Source of the DNA: Nocardioides alkalitolerans
GTDB lineage: Bacteria; Actinomycetota; Actinomycetes; Propionibacteriales; Nocardioidaceae
DNA length: 64,000 nucleotides
Assembly (NCBI GenBank): GCA_038184435.1
Contig: CP116227.1
Coordinates: 682,001-746,000, forward strand
Direction of reading: 5' to 3'
A program made the translations under genes and the position numbers. Under the pieces are notes generated by a model. It was not told where the DNA came from. It saw only the letters and a list, made by a program, of their open reading frames with translations, and did no database searches. Shown here piece by piece: positions 39,994-48,886 of this stretch; the stretch's first letter is position 1, and each line of letters starts with the position of its first letter.

Positions 39994-41397
39994 GTGGAGA
40001 CCGTCGGAGCCGCAGCGCACGAGGCCGCGACGAGGGCGTTGCTCGCGTCGTACGCCGCCATCCCGCCCGGGGAGCCCGTCAGGCTGGCCAAGCGCACGTC
40101 GAACCTGTTCCGGCCGCGGGCCGCGACGACGACCCCCGGTCTCGACGTCAGCGGCCTCGCCGGGGTGATCTCGGTCGACGTGGAGGCGCGGACGGCGGAC
40201 GTGCAGGGCATGTGCACCTACGAGGACCTGGTCGCGGTCACGCTCCGCCACGGGCTGATCCCCTTCGTGGTGCCGCAGCTGCGCACCATCACCCTCGGCG
40301 GCGCGGTCACGGGCCTCGGCATCGAGTCGACGTCGTTCCGCAACGGCCTGCCGCACGAGAGCGTGCTCGAGATGGACGTGCTCACCGGTGCCGGCGAGAT
40401 CGTCACCGCCACGGCCACCAACGAGCACCGGGACCTCTTCGACGCGTTCCCCAACTCCTACGGCTCGCTCGGCTACGCGACGCGGCTGCGGATCGAGCTC
40501 GAGCCGGTGCCGGCGTACGCCGCGCTCCGCCACGTCCGGTTCTCCGACGCCGCCGCGCTGACCGAGGCGGCGGCCGCGATCAGCGTGTCCCGGGAGTGGG
40601 ACGGCGAGCGCGTCGACGGCCTCGACGGCACGGCCTTCTCGCCCGACGAGCTCTACCTCACCCTCGCCCGGTGGACCGACGCGCCGGAGACGGCCCGCGC
40701 GGGGGACCGCCCCTCGACGTACGTCGACGACGTCTACTACCGCTCGATCCAGGAGCGCGAGACCGACCTGCTGACGGTCGAGGACTACCTGTGGCGCTGG
40801 GACACGGACTGGTTCTGGTGCTCCGGGGCCTTCGGTCTGCAGAACCCGCGGATCCGTCGGCTCTGGCCGCGGTCGAAGCGCCGCTCGGACGTCTACCACC
40901 GCCTGGTGGGTCTCGACACGCGGTTCGGGATCATCGCGAAGCTCGACCGGATCAAGAAGCGGCCGCAGCGCGAGCGGGTGGTGCAGGACATCGAGGTGCC
41001 CGTCGAGCGGCTGCCGGAGTTCCTCGCGTGGTTCGACCGCGAGGTCGGTATGCGGCCGGTGTGGTTGTGCCCGCTGCGCCTGCGGGAGCCCGAGGGGCCG
41101 GGCTCGGCACGCACGTGGGGCACCTACCCGCTCGAGCCGGGACGCACCTACGTGAACGTCGGCTTCTGGGGCACCGTGGCGGTGGGGCCGGAGGCCCCGG
41201 ACGCCCCCGTCAACCGGGCCATCGAGCAGCGGGTGCACGAGCTGGAGGGCCACAAGTCCCTCTACTCGGAGGCGTTCTACGACGAGGCGACCTTCGACGC
41301 GCTCTACGAGGGCGCCAACCTCGCCCGCGTCAAGAAGACCTACGACCCCGACGACCGGTTGTCGACGCTCTACGAGAAGGCGGTGCGCAGGAAGTGA
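39994..41397 (+). CDS. FAD-binding oxidoreductase, TmsA/BfaA-like
   Basis: A 467-residue flavoprotein. The PCMH-type FAD domain includes VISVDVEARTADVQGMCTYEDLVAVTLRHGLIPFVVPQLRTITLGGAVTGLGIES; a long C-terminal half contains YHRLVGLDTRFGIIAKLDRI and ends TYDPDDRLSTLYEKAV. Its partner is a methyltransferase resembling TmsB/BfaB, and such pairs make 10-methyl-branched fatty acids: the methyltransferase forms a 10-methylene acyl chain and this enzyme reduces it. The GTG start has TAGCCT 7 nt upstream (leaderless). Its stop overlaps the next start by 4 nt. Confidence 0.83.
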   Translation: METVGAAAHEAATRALLASYAAIPPGEPVRLAKRTSNLFRPRAATTTPGLDVSGLAGVISVDVEARTADVQGMCTYEDLVAVTLRHGLIPFVVPQLRTITLGGAVTGLGIESTSFRNGLPHESVLEMDVLTGAGEIVTATATNEHRDLFDAFPNSYGSLGYATRLRIELEPVPAYAALRHVRFSDAAALTEAAAAISVSREWDGERVDGLDGTAFSPDELYLTLARWTDAPETARAGDRPSTYVDDVYYRSIQERETDLLTVEDYLWRWDTDWFWCSGAFGLQNPRIRRLWPRSKRRSDVYHRLVGLDTRFGIIAKLDRIKKRPQRERVVQDIEVPVERLPEFLAWFDREVGMRPVWLCPLRLREPEGPGSARTWGTYPLEPGRTYVNVGFWGTVAVGPEAPDAPVNRAIEQRVHELEGHKSLYSEAFYDEATFDALYEGANLARVKKTYDPDDRLSTLYEKAVRRK

Positions 41398-42683
41398 GCA
41401 CGACCAGCAACGGCTCCATCACCATCGGCGAGGCGATCACCACGCTGATGAAGCACGGGATGCCGGTGCGCTTCACCGCGTACGACGGCTCCTCCGCCGG
41501 GCCCGAGGACTCCGACGTCCACCTGCACCTGGCCAACGAGCGCGGCCTGTCCTACCTGCTGACGGCCCCCGGCGACCTCGGCATGGCGCGCGCCTACGTG
41601 ATGGGCGACCTCCAGATCTCGGGCATCCACCCGGGGAACCCGTACGACGGGCTGACCCTCCTGCTCAGCAACCTGTCGTTCCGACGGCCGAGCGCCGCCG
41701 AGGCGATCCGGCTGCTCCGCGGGCTGGGGCTCCAGCACCTCAAGCCGCCGCCGGTGCCGCCGCAGGAGCACCTGCCGCGCTGGCGGCGCGCCGTCGAGGG
41801 CCTGCGGCACTCGCTGACGCGGGACGCCGAGGTCATCCACCACCACTACGACGTGTCGAACCGGTTCTACGAGCTGGTGCTCGGCCCGTCGATGGCCTAC
41901 ACCTGCGCCGTGTTCGAGACCGAGGACGCGACGCTCGAGGAGGCGCAGACCGCGAAGTTCGACCTCGTCGCCCGCAAGCTCGACCTGCAGCCCGGCCAGC
42001 GCCTGCTCGACGTGGGCTGCGGCTGGGGCGGCATGGTCATGCACGCCGCGAGGGAGTACGGCGTCAAGGCCCTCGGCGTGACCCTCAGCCTGCAGCAGGC
42101 GCAGTGGGCGAAGGAGGCCATCGACGCGGCCGGGCTGTCGGACCTCGCCGAGGTGCGGCACCTCGACTACCGCGAGGTCGTCGAGAGCGACTTCGACGCG
42201 GTCAGCTCGATCGGTCTCAGCGAGCACATCGGCGTGCGCAACTACCCGGCGTACTTCGCCACCCTGCGCGACCGGCTCAAGCCGGAGGGGCGCCTCCTCA
42301 ACCACTCGATCACGCGGGCCAACAACCTGCCCACGCGCACGGGGGCGTTCATCGACCGCTACGTCTTCCCGGACGGCGAGCTGACCGGGTCGGGGCGCAT
42401 GGTCATGGAGGCGCAGGACGCCGGCCTCGAGGTGCAGCACACGGAGAACTTCCGCACCCACTACGCCCGGACGCTGCGGGGCTGGTCGGAGAACCTCGAG
42501 CGCAACTGGGACGAGGCCGTCGCCGAGGTCGGCGAGGGCACCGCGAAGGTGTGGGGCATCTACATGACGGGCTCGCGGATCGCGTTCGAGCGCAACGAGA
42601 TCCAGCTCCACCAGGTGCTGGCGACGCGCACCGACGAGCGGGGGAACAGCGGCTACCCGCTGCGCCACACCTTCGGCGTCTGA
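41394..42683 (+). CDS. SAM-dependent lipid methyltransferase, TmsB/BfaB-like
   Basis: A 429-residue cyclopropane-fatty-acid-synthase-family enzyme. It has an N-terminal lipid-associated region, HHHYDVSNRFYELVLGPSMAYTCAVF, SAM-binding LLDVGCGWGG (residues 204-213) and SIGLSEHIGVRNYPAYFATL. The family methylates a double bond of a phospholipid-bound fatty acid. The 4-nt overlap with the flavoprotein gene favours the 10-methyl (tuberculostearic-type) branch over cyclopropanation. The ring-forming alternative needs no such partner and cannot be ruled out by sequence alone. Confidence 0.85.
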   Translation: MSTTSNGSITIGEAITTLMKHGMPVRFTAYDGSSAGPEDSDVHLHLANERGLSYLLTAPGDLGMARAYVMGDLQISGIHPGNPYDGLTLLLSNLSFRRPSAAEAIRLLRGLGLQHLKPPPVPPQEHLPRWRRAVEGLRHSLTRDAEVIHHHYDVSNRFYELVLGPSMAYTCAVFETEDATLEEAQTAKFDLVARKLDLQPGQRLLDVGCGWGGMVMHAAREYGVKALGVTLSLQQAQWAKEAIDAAGLSDLAEVRHLDYREVVESDFDAVSSIGLSEHIGVRNYPAYFATLRDRLKPEGRLLNHSITRANNLPTRTGAFIDRYVFPDGELTGSGRMVMEAQDAGLEVQHTENFRTHYARTLRGWSENLERNWDEAVAEVGEGTAKVWGIYMTGSRIAFERNEIQLHQVLATRTDERGNSGYPLRHTFGV

Positions 42684-42697
42684 CCTACCGTTGGCCG

Positions 42698-43525
42698 GTG
42701 AGCACCCGGGCCGAGCAGCACACCGCCGTCGTCGCGTCGCGGGAGCAGCTCACGCCCCACCTGGTGCGGCTCGTGCTCACCGGCCCCGGTCTGGAGCGGT
42801 TCCGCTCGACCGGGGTGCCCGACGAGTGGGTCGGCCTCGTCGTGCCGGGCCAGTTCCAGAGCCGGTACTACACGGTGCGCTCGTGGGACCCCGCCGCACG
42901 TGACGGCCTCGGGGAGCTGGTGCTCGACATCGTCGTCCACGAGGTCGGCTTGGTCACCGAGTGGGCCCGCCGTGACTGCGTCGGGGAGACGGTGACGATC
43001 ACCGACCCGAAGGCGTCGTTCCTGCCCGCCCCCGACGCGGCGTGGCTGCTGCTCGTCGGCGACCTCACGGCGCTGCCGGCCATGGCCCGGTCCGTCGAGG
43101 AGGTACGCCGCACGCGGCCCGGTCTGCCGGTGCGGGTCTGGGCGGAGGTCCCGGACGACCCCGCGCTGCTCGCGTCGTACCTGCCCGCCGGCACCGACGT
43201 CACCTGGTCCGCTCCGCCCGCCGAGGGCGAGAGCGCCCTCGCGGACATCGTGGAGGGCATCACCTGGCCCGAGGGCGACGGCTACTTCTGGATGGCGGGC
43301 GAGTCGGCGCAGATGCGCGCCATCCGCAAGCACCTGATGCGGGTCGTGAAGCTGCCGAGCACGGCGTACGACGTGATGGGCTACTGGCGGGGCGGCGGCC
43401 AGAAGCGGCAGCCCCGCGCGGTCGACCCCGGCCCCATCTACCGGGCCGGCAAGGCCGCAGGAAAGACCGACGACCAGATCTGGGCGGACTACGACGCCGC
43501 CCGGGAGCAGGAGGAGAGCCGATGA
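42698..43525 (+). CDS. siderophore-interacting protein (flavin reductase-like)
   Basis: A 275-residue SIP-family NAD(P)H-dependent flavoprotein. The features are FQSRYYTVRSWDP (flavin-binding R-x-Y-T/S), a GDLTALPAMARSVEE segment, DGYFWMAGESAQMRAIRKHLM and DVMGYWRGGG at the C-terminus. It usually reduces ferric siderophores. GTG 42698 has TACCGT 6 nt upstream. It lies 14 nt after the lipid methyltransferase and is coupled to era (ATGA), so it could instead supply electrons to the tmsA-like enzyme; that is speculation. Confidence 0.87.
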   Translation: MSTRAEQHTAVVASREQLTPHLVRLVLTGPGLERFRSTGVPDEWVGLVVPGQFQSRYYTVRSWDPAARDGLGELVLDIVVHEVGLVTEWARRDCVGETVTITDPKASFLPAPDAAWLLLVGDLTALPAMARSVEEVRRTRPGLPVRVWAEVPDDPALLASYLPAGTDVTWSAPPAEGESALADIVEGITWPEGDGYFWMAGESAQMRAIRKHLMRVVKLPSTAYDVMGYWRGGGQKRQPRAVDPGPIYRAGKAAGKTDDQIWADYDAAREQEESR

Positions 43526-44457
43526 GCGCACCGGATGGCGACGGGAGCTTCCGTTCGGGCTTCGCCTGCTTCGTCGGCCGGCCCAACGCGGGGAAGTCGA
43601 CGCTGACGAACGCCCTCGTCGGCACCAAGGTCGCGATCACCAGCTCACGCCCGCAGACCACGCGCACCGTGGTGCGCGGGATCGTGCACCGACCCGACGG
43701 GCAGCTCGTGCTCGTCGACACGCCGGGACTCCACCGGCCGCGCACGCTCCTCGGTGAGCGGCTCAACGACCTGGTGCTGTCGACCTGGTCCGAGGTCGAC
43801 GTCGTCGCCGTCTGCTTCCCGGCCGACGAGCGGATCGGCCCGGGGGACCGGTTCATCGTCAACGAGCTGACGAAGGTGCGGCGCACCATCAAGGTCGCCG
43901 TCGCCACGAAGACCGACCTCGTGACGCCCGAGCGGCTCGCCGAGCACCTGCTCGCCATCGCCGAGCTGGGCCGGGCGACCGACACCGAGTGGGCCGAGAT
44001 CGTGCCGGTCTCCGCCACGGGCGGCGAGCAGGTCGACCTGCTCGCCGACCTCCTGCTCGCCCGGCTCCCCGAGGGCCCGGCGCTCTACCCCGACGGCGAG
44101 CTCACCGACACGCCCGAGGAGGCGATCGTCGCCGACCTGGTGCGCGAGGCCGCGCTCGAGGGCGTGCGCGACGAGCTGCCGCACTCGATCGCGGTCGTCG
44201 TCGAGGAGATGAGGCTGCGTCCCGACCGTCCGGAGGACAAGCCGCTCCTCGACGTGCACGCCAACGTCTTCGTCGAGCGGGAGTCGCAGAAGGGCATCAT
44301 CATCGGCCACAAGGGCTCGCGGCTCCGCGAGATCGGCAGCGCCGCCCGTGGCCAGATCGAGGCGATGCTGGGCACGCCGGTCTACCTCGACCTGCGGGTC
44401 AAGGTGGCCAAGGACTGGCAGCGCGACCCGCGTCAGCTGCGCCGTCTGGGCTTCTGA
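43522..44457 (+). CDS. era: GTPase Era
   Basis: A 311-residue ribosome-assembly GTPase. G1 is GRPNAGKST, the switch region TTRTVVRGIV is seen, G3 is DTPGLH and G4 is ATKTDLV. The C-terminal KH domain includes VERESQKGIIIGHKGSRLREIGSAARGQIEAMLG. It binds the 3' end of 16S rRNA. The ATG overlaps the stop of the siderophore-interacting protein by 4 nt. It is followed convergently by a lipoprotein gene. Confidence 0.96.
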   Translation: MSAPDGDGSFRSGFACFVGRPNAGKSTLTNALVGTKVAITSSRPQTTRTVVRGIVHRPDGQLVLVDTPGLHRPRTLLGERLNDLVLSTWSEVDVVAVCFPADERIGPGDRFIVNELTKVRRTIKVAVATKTDLVTPERLAEHLLAIAELGRATDTEWAEIVPVSATGGEQVDLLADLLLARLPEGPALYPDGELTDTPEEAIVADLVREAALEGVRDELPHSIAVVVEEMRLRPDRPEDKPLLDVHANVFVERESQKGIIIGHKGSRLREIGSAARGQIEAMLGTPVYLDLRVKVAKDWQRDPRQLRRLGF

Positions 44458-44482
44458 GCCCGTCCTCGGCAGCGGGCGTCCG

Positions 44483-45334
44483 TCAGGCGGGCGCCCAGCA
44501 CAGGCCGTAGGTCTGGCCGGCGTCCCACTGCTCCTGGGTGGGCCACTCGTAGCCCCACTCGTAGTCGAGCACGTCCGCGGCCAGCTCGCCCGCGGCGGCC
44601 TGGCACTGCGCCGAGCCGGCCGACGACGCAGCGTCCTCGCCCGGGTACGACGAGCCCAGGTCCACGACGTCGATGGCGCGCCACGAGTGCTCGAGGCCGC
44701 AGGCGATCCGGCGGAATCCGTCGGCGCCGGGGGCGGCCGTGCCGCACAGGCCCAGGCTGGCGAGCCCGTCCCCGGCGAGCGCCCCTTCCATCGTCGGCGG
44801 CAGCGTGCCGAGCGTGGCGTCGTCGACGACGGCGATGACGTCGCAGCGGTACCAGTCCTCGCCCGCGTCCGACTCCTCGATCGACGGCGAGAACCACACG
44901 GCGCGGAGCACCGAGAGGCGCAGGGTGTCGGTGTCACCGCCGACGTACTCCGCCAGCGACGACTGGCAGCTCGCCGCCAGGTCCGCCTGGACGGCGGGGT
45001 CGTCGACGGCGAGGAGGTGACCGTCGGCGTACGTCGCGAGCTGGCCCACGGCGTACGTCTGCGCGGTGTGGTCGCCAGCGCAGTCGACGGCCTCGCTCGT
45101 GACCGTCGGGGCGAGCGCCTCCTCGAAGCCGAGGTCGTAGCAGGCGCCCGCTGCCGGACGCTCCGCCGGCGCGGCCGTCGTGGGCGTCGCCGTCGGGGTG
45201 GCGCTGGTGGAGGGGGTCTCCGCGGCCCCGTCGTCGCTGTCGCCGGTGCAGCCGGCGAGCGCCGTCGCCAGTGCGGTCGCCAATGCCACCCCGACGACGG
45301 TGGTCGCGGCGCGCCGCCGCGGGGAGCGGGTCAC
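44483..45334 (-). CDS. septum-formation family lipoprotein (copy 2)
   Basis: A 283-residue lipoprotein. The signal AATTVVGVALATALATALAGC ends in a lipobox Cys, and a Thr/Pro-rich linker leads to a Septum_form-type domain with GACYDLGFEEALAPTVTSEAVDCAGDHTAQTYAVGQL and a second half ending GQTYGLCWAPA. Conserved cysteines suggest disulfides. The GTG start overlaps the stop of the upstream paralogue. Family members are loosely linked to cell division; the direct role is unknown. Confidence 0.82.
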   Translation of the reverse strand: MTRSPRRRAATTVVGVALATALATALAGCTGDSDDGAAETPSTSATPTATPTTAAPAERPAAGACYDLGFEEALAPTVTSEAVDCAGDHTAQTYAVGQLATYADGHLLAVDDPAVQADLAASCQSSLAEYVGGDTDTLRLSVLRAVWFSPSIEESDAGEDWYRCDVIAVVDDATLGTLPPTMEGALAGDGLASLGLCGTAAPGADGFRRIACGLEHSWRAIDVVDLGSSYPGEDAASSAGSAQCQAAAGELAADVLDYEWGYEWPTQEQWDAGQTYGLCWAPA

Positions 45335-46146
45335 TGGTCGGTCCTCGCCCAGCAGATGGTGCGGCGGTTGCCGGCGTCCCACTGGCCCTCGCCGAACCAC
45401 GTGTAGCCGTAGTCGTAGTCGAGGGGGTAGCCCAGCCACGCGCTCACCGACTCCGAGCAGTAGTCGCGGCTGCGGGCCGCCACGACCTCGTCACCGGGGT
45501 ACTCGTCCTCGGCCGTCCCGACCTGGACCGTCGTGACCGCCCGCCAGGTGTGGGGCTCGGAGCACGCCACGCGGGGTGCGGTGTCGACGTCGGCGCCGTC
45601 GGCGCAGGTCATCCAGTCGTCGTTGGCGGGCAGCCCGGTCAGCAGGCCCTCGGCGGTCTCCGGGAGCTCGTCGTAGGACTCCGAGGCCTCGCCGCCGCCG
45701 ACGATGTCGCAGCGGTACCAGCGGGCACCCTCCTCCCACGCCTGCTCGGACGGACGGAACCAGGCCCAGGTGACGCGGGCGCGCATGACGGTGCTCTCGT
45801 CGGCGCCGAGGAACTGCGCGAACGCGTCGCTGCAGGTGCGGTAGGCCCACGCGCCCAGCTCCCGGCTGTCCCAGGCGGCGTCGTCGAACTCGTCGGGGAG
45901 GTTGCCGACCTTGTAGGTCTGGGCGGTGTGCGGCTCGCTGCAGTCGACCGTGCGCGTCGCGTTGCTCGGCAGCGCGACGTCGTCCGGGGTGAGGTCGCGG
46001 CAGGCGCCGAGCTTCGGCGTCTCGACCGCGTCGACCTGGTCGGGGTCCGCGTCGGAGCCCTGGTCGCCGTTGCCCGAGCAGGCCGTCAGCACGAGACCCA
46101 GTGCGATCCCGACGACGCTCGCTGCCCGGCGGTGGGTCAGGGGCAC
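45331..46146 (-). CDS. septum-formation family lipoprotein (copy 1)
   Basis: A 271-residue lipoprotein. The signal RRAASVVGIALGLVLTAC ends in a lipobox Cys. A Septum_form-type region contains GACRDLTPDDVALPSNATRTVDCSEPHTAQTYKVG, and a second related half has CSEPHTWRAVTTVQVG and ends RRTICWARTDQ. It is paralogous to the following gene, with parallel cysteines and repeated SEPHT/AGDHT motifs. The GTG at 46146 follows GAGGAG. The pair is probably one operon of an exported envelope complex. Confidence 0.83.
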   Translation of the reverse strand: MPLTHRRAASVVGIALGLVLTACSGNGDQGSDADPDQVDAVETPKLGACRDLTPDDVALPSNATRTVDCSEPHTAQTYKVGNLPDEFDDAAWDSRELGAWAYRTCSDAFAQFLGADESTVMRARVTWAWFRPSEQAWEEGARWYRCDIVGGGEASESYDELPETAEGLLTGLPANDDWMTCADGADVDTAPRVACSEPHTWRAVTTVQVGTAEDEYPGDEVVAARSRDYCSESVSAWLGYPLDYDYGYTWFGEGQWDAGNRRTICWARTDQ

Positions 46147-46189
46147 GGTGCGGGACTCCTCGGGGTGTCGGGACGTCTGGTCGAACGGT

Positions 46190-46699
46190 TCAGGCGGTGG
46201 TCAGCGCGGCGATCGTACCGCCCAGCTCGTAGGCCGCCGCCTCCTCAGGGTCGCCCACGGCGCCGATCACGCTGAGCACGTCGGCCGACTGCCGCCACGG
46301 CAGTGCGCCGACGATCGCGAGCACCGAGCGCACGGCGCCCTCGGTGTCGTAGCGGCCGTGGACGTAGAGGCCGAAGGGCAGGCGGCCGGTGCCTCCCCGG
46401 GTGCCGTCGGTGCTCGTGCTGGGCCCGGCGGAGCCGCCCGCGTCGAGGGAACCTCCGATCTCGAGGAACGTGCTGTCGAAGAAGTGCTTGAGCGCGCCGC
46501 TCATGTAGCCGAAGTTGGCGCTCGTGCCCAGCACGATGCCGTCAGCGCCCAGGACGTCGGCGGCCGTCGCCTCCAACGCGGGCACCTCCCGCACCGCGAC
46601 GCCCTCGAGCGCGTCGTCACCCGCACCCGCGAGGACCGCGTCGGTGAGCGCTCGTACGGAGCCGGTGGGGGAGTGGTGGACGACGAGCAGCGTGGACAT
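46190..46699 (-). CDS. flavodoxin/NAD(P)H-dependent oxidoreductase-like protein
   Basis: A 169-residue flavodoxin-fold protein. STLLVVHHSPTGSVRALTDAVLAGA is the FMN phosphate loop, and ADGIVLGTSANFGYMSGALKHFFDST is the conserved second loop of WrbA/NAD(P)H-quinone-reductase relatives. The electron partner is unknown. The ATG at 46699 has TACGTT 6 nt upstream on the minus strand, predicting a leaderless mRNA. Confidence 0.83.
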   Translation of the reverse strand: MSTLLVVHHSPTGSVRALTDAVLAGAGDDALEGVAVREVPALEATAADVLGADGIVLGTSANFGYMSGALKHFFDSTFLEIGGSLDAGGSAGPSTSTDGTRGGTGRLPFGLYVHGRYDTEGAVRSVLAIVGALPWRQSADVLSVIGAVGDPEEAAAYELGGTIAALTTA

Positions 46700-46724
46700 G
46701 AGTCGAACGTAGCGCCGACCTGTC

Positions 46725-48233
46725 TCACTCGCGGCGGGTGAAGCGGAGCTTGCCGGTGCCGAGTCGTTCGACGAGGTAGAGCGGGTCGTGGATCTGGTGG
46801 TGGTGCTGGTCGCAGAGGAGGCAGCCGTCGCGGGTGTTGGTGTGGCCGCCGTTGGCCCATGGGGTGAGGTGGTGGGCGTGGGTCTGGTGGGGTGGTCTCG
46901 TGCAGCCTTCGGCGACGCAGCCCTTGTCGCGGATGGCCAGGGCGGTGCGCATGGCCTTGGTGTGGAAGCGGGCGGTGCGGCCGAGGTCGAGGACTTCGGA
47001 TTTGGTGCCGAGGACGGCGGGGATGATGCCGGCTTCGCAGGCGAGGCGTCGGGCTTCGCCGGCGCTGATCTGGCCGCCGGTGTCGAGGGAGGCCGATGCG
47101 AGACCGCCGAGGAGCGACTCCAGGGTCATCGTCACGACGACGGTCGCACCCATCCCGCCCGTAGCCGGGAGGTCTTTCTGGTCGAGCATCTCCAGCAGCT
47201 GCTGAAAGGCCCGTCCGTAGCGCTCCGGCGTCGGACGGCCGGCGATGAATCGCTGGTCGGGGTCGTCGTTGGTGTTGAGGTGCTTCGGTGCTGCGTAGGC
47301 GTCGAGGGCTTTGCGGAGCATGGCGCCGTGGAGCTCGGGCAGGGTGAAGCGTCCGTGGACCTTGCCGTGTCCGTCGGAAACCATCGACAACCGTGACGCC
47401 GAGCGTGCCTCGCGTTCCTCGCGTTCGAGCAGCGCGGCCTCGTGGGCTTCGCCGATGTCGGGGGCGATGACGGTGAGGATCTTCTTCCCGAGCGCGCGGA
47501 GGGCGCGGGCGTCGTGGTCGGAGGCGAACCCGACGAGCGTCTCTTCCGCCTGCAGCCGTAGCTGGTCTGGTAGTTCGTCGGGGAGTGCGTCGAGGGCCTT
47601 AACGATGACGTCGGCCTGTTCGGTGTTGACCGCTCCGGCCTCGCAGGCCGGTGCCAGGTGTGTGTCGCACCGACCAGCCAGAGCGTCACCGATGCGGGCC
47701 AGACGGTAGGCGTCGCGCCGGGTCGTGGCCGTCGCGTTGGCCAGCCACACCGCCGACGTGGAGGCGCCGTTCGTCTGGTGGAGCTCGACCGCCTCGGCGT
47801 GCTGCACCAACACGGCCACCAGCGCCGACGCGCGGGCGACGAGGCGGTGCGCGTCGACCAGCGCGATCCCGGTCTGCGGTGCACTCAACCACCTGAGCCC
47901 GGTGCGGCCGTCCGCGGCGAGCACGGCCGTGGCCACCCGGATTGCCTCCAGGACCGGATGCCCCATGTCGACCGGACCGGCACCGGGACTCGAGGCGACG
48001 CCTGGCACCACCCACCCAGGCTCCGGCTCCGCGGCCGGCTCGGGCGCGTCGTACTGGCTCTCGCCGCGCGAGACGATCCGGCATCCGCGCGTCGCCTCCG
48101 CAGGCCACTCACCCGTGGCGAACGCGTGCTCCAACCAGTCCGGCTCCGGCTCGTCGAGCAGGAACTCGGCAGGGGGCTCCGGCACCGGTGGCCCGAAGCC
48201 ATCGGCGTCGCCCGTTGAACCGACCCCCGTCAT
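46725..48233 (-). CDS. DUF222/13E12-type HNH endonuclease-like protein
   Basis: A 502-residue protein. The DUF222 N-terminal domain covers about residues 90-340 (VLEAIRVATAVLAADGRTGLRWL; RRDAYRLARIGDALAGRCDTHLA). A C-terminal HNH domain contains CVAEGCTRPPHQTHAHHLTPWANGGHTNTRDGCLLCDQHHHQIHD with two zinc Cys pairs and the catalytic HH. This is the family of the mycobacterial REP13E12 repeats, often multicopy. The ATG at 48233 is preferred; a GTG at 48242 adds three residues. A tandem-repeat block lies about 90 bp upstream. Codon use is slightly less GC-rich than its neighbours. Confidence 0.87.
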   Translation of the reverse strand: MTGVGSTGDADGFGPPVPEPPAEFLLDEPEPDWLEHAFATGEWPAEATRGCRIVSRGESQYDAPEPAAEPEPGWVVPGVASSPGAGPVDMGHPVLEAIRVATAVLAADGRTGLRWLSAPQTGIALVDAHRLVARASALVAVLVQHAEAVELHQTNGASTSAVWLANATATTRRDAYRLARIGDALAGRCDTHLAPACEAGAVNTEQADVIVKALDALPDELPDQLRLQAEETLVGFASDHDARALRALGKKILTVIAPDIGEAHEAALLEREEREARSASRLSMVSDGHGKVHGRFTLPELHGAMLRKALDAYAAPKHLNTNDDPDQRFIAGRPTPERYGRAFQQLLEMLDQKDLPATGGMGATVVVTMTLESLLGGLASASLDTGGQISAGEARRLACEAGIIPAVLGTKSEVLDLGRTARFHTKAMRTALAIRDKGCVAEGCTRPPHQTHAHHLTPWANGGHTNTRDGCLLCDQHHHQIHDPLYLVERLGTGKLRFTRRE

Positions 48234-48320
48234 GGCCACCACTCAACCCGACACCACCGACAGTTCTGAACGACACCGGACAAGCCGCCGTACGAGCTGT
48301 GGACAACCCCGGGCACGGCC

Positions 48321-48437
48321 GCCGTTCGACCCAACTCGACGCCCCCGCCGCGGCCGTTCGACCCAACTCGACGCCCACGCCGCAGCCGTTCGACCCAACT
48401 CGACGCCCACGCCGCGCCGTACAAGCCAACTCGGCGC
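48321..48437. repeat. 32-bp tandem repeat, three copies plus a degenerate one
   Basis: Three near-identical 32-bp units at 48321-48352, 48353-48384 and 48385-48416, each starting GCCGTTCGACCCAACTCGAC; differences lie only in the last bases. A degenerate fourth copy covers about 48417-48437. The block fills the gap between the DUF222 HNH gene and the small membrane-protein gene downstream. There are no spacers, so it is not CRISPR. Confidence 0.85.
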
Positions 48438-48439
48438 GC

Positions 48440-48886
48440 TCAGGTGCGGTCGCGGAACTCGCTGTTGGAGACGATGGCCTCCTGCCGCTCGCGTTCGCCG
48501 CGCGCGATCAACCGCACGCCAAAGCCGTACAAGAGCGCAAAGGCCGGCGCACCGACGGCGATCGACGTCCATCGCGTCACGTGCAGCTCCTCAGCAGCGG
48601 TCGTGATCGTCACGTAGGCGAGCGTCGAGACCAGCCCCGGCCCCAGGAAGTTCCGCACGGTCAGGATCTCCGGGTAGTAGCGCTCGCGGTCGAGCCGCCG
48701 TCGCCCGCCCTCGCTGAACACCATGAACCCCGCGAAGCACCCCGCGAGCCCGGACGTCACGAGACCGACCACCAGCTCCGCGGTCGGCACGTCCAGCACG
48801 AACCCGAGCACCATGATCGTCGGCCAGACCGCCACGAACAGGAGGCGCCACCGGTCGCGCCGACGCTCCCACCGCGGCTTGCTCAC
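48440..48886 (-). CDS. small membrane protein, unknown function
   Basis: A 148-residue protein with about four predicted TM segments (WRLLFVAVWPTIMVLGFVL, ELVVGLVTSGLAGCFAGFMVF, GLVSTLAYVTITTAAEEL, WTSIAVGAPAFALLYGFGV) and charged ends. Nothing in it was recognised. The GTG start overlaps the stop of the upstream 78-residue protein, so the two are coupled. The stop lies just beyond the degenerate end of the 32-bp repeat array. Confidence 0.65.
   Translation of the reverse strand: MSKPRWERRRDRWRLLFVAVWPTIMVLGFVLDVPTAELVVGLVTSGLAGCFAGFMVFSEGGRRRLDRERYYPEILTVRNFLGPGLVSTLAYVTITTAAEELHVTRWTSIAVGAPAFALLYGFGVRLIARGERERQEAIVSNSEFRDRT

Noticed and set aside
48321..48437. CRISPR array
   Set aside because: The 32-bp units are contiguous with no variable spacers and no cas genes are present.
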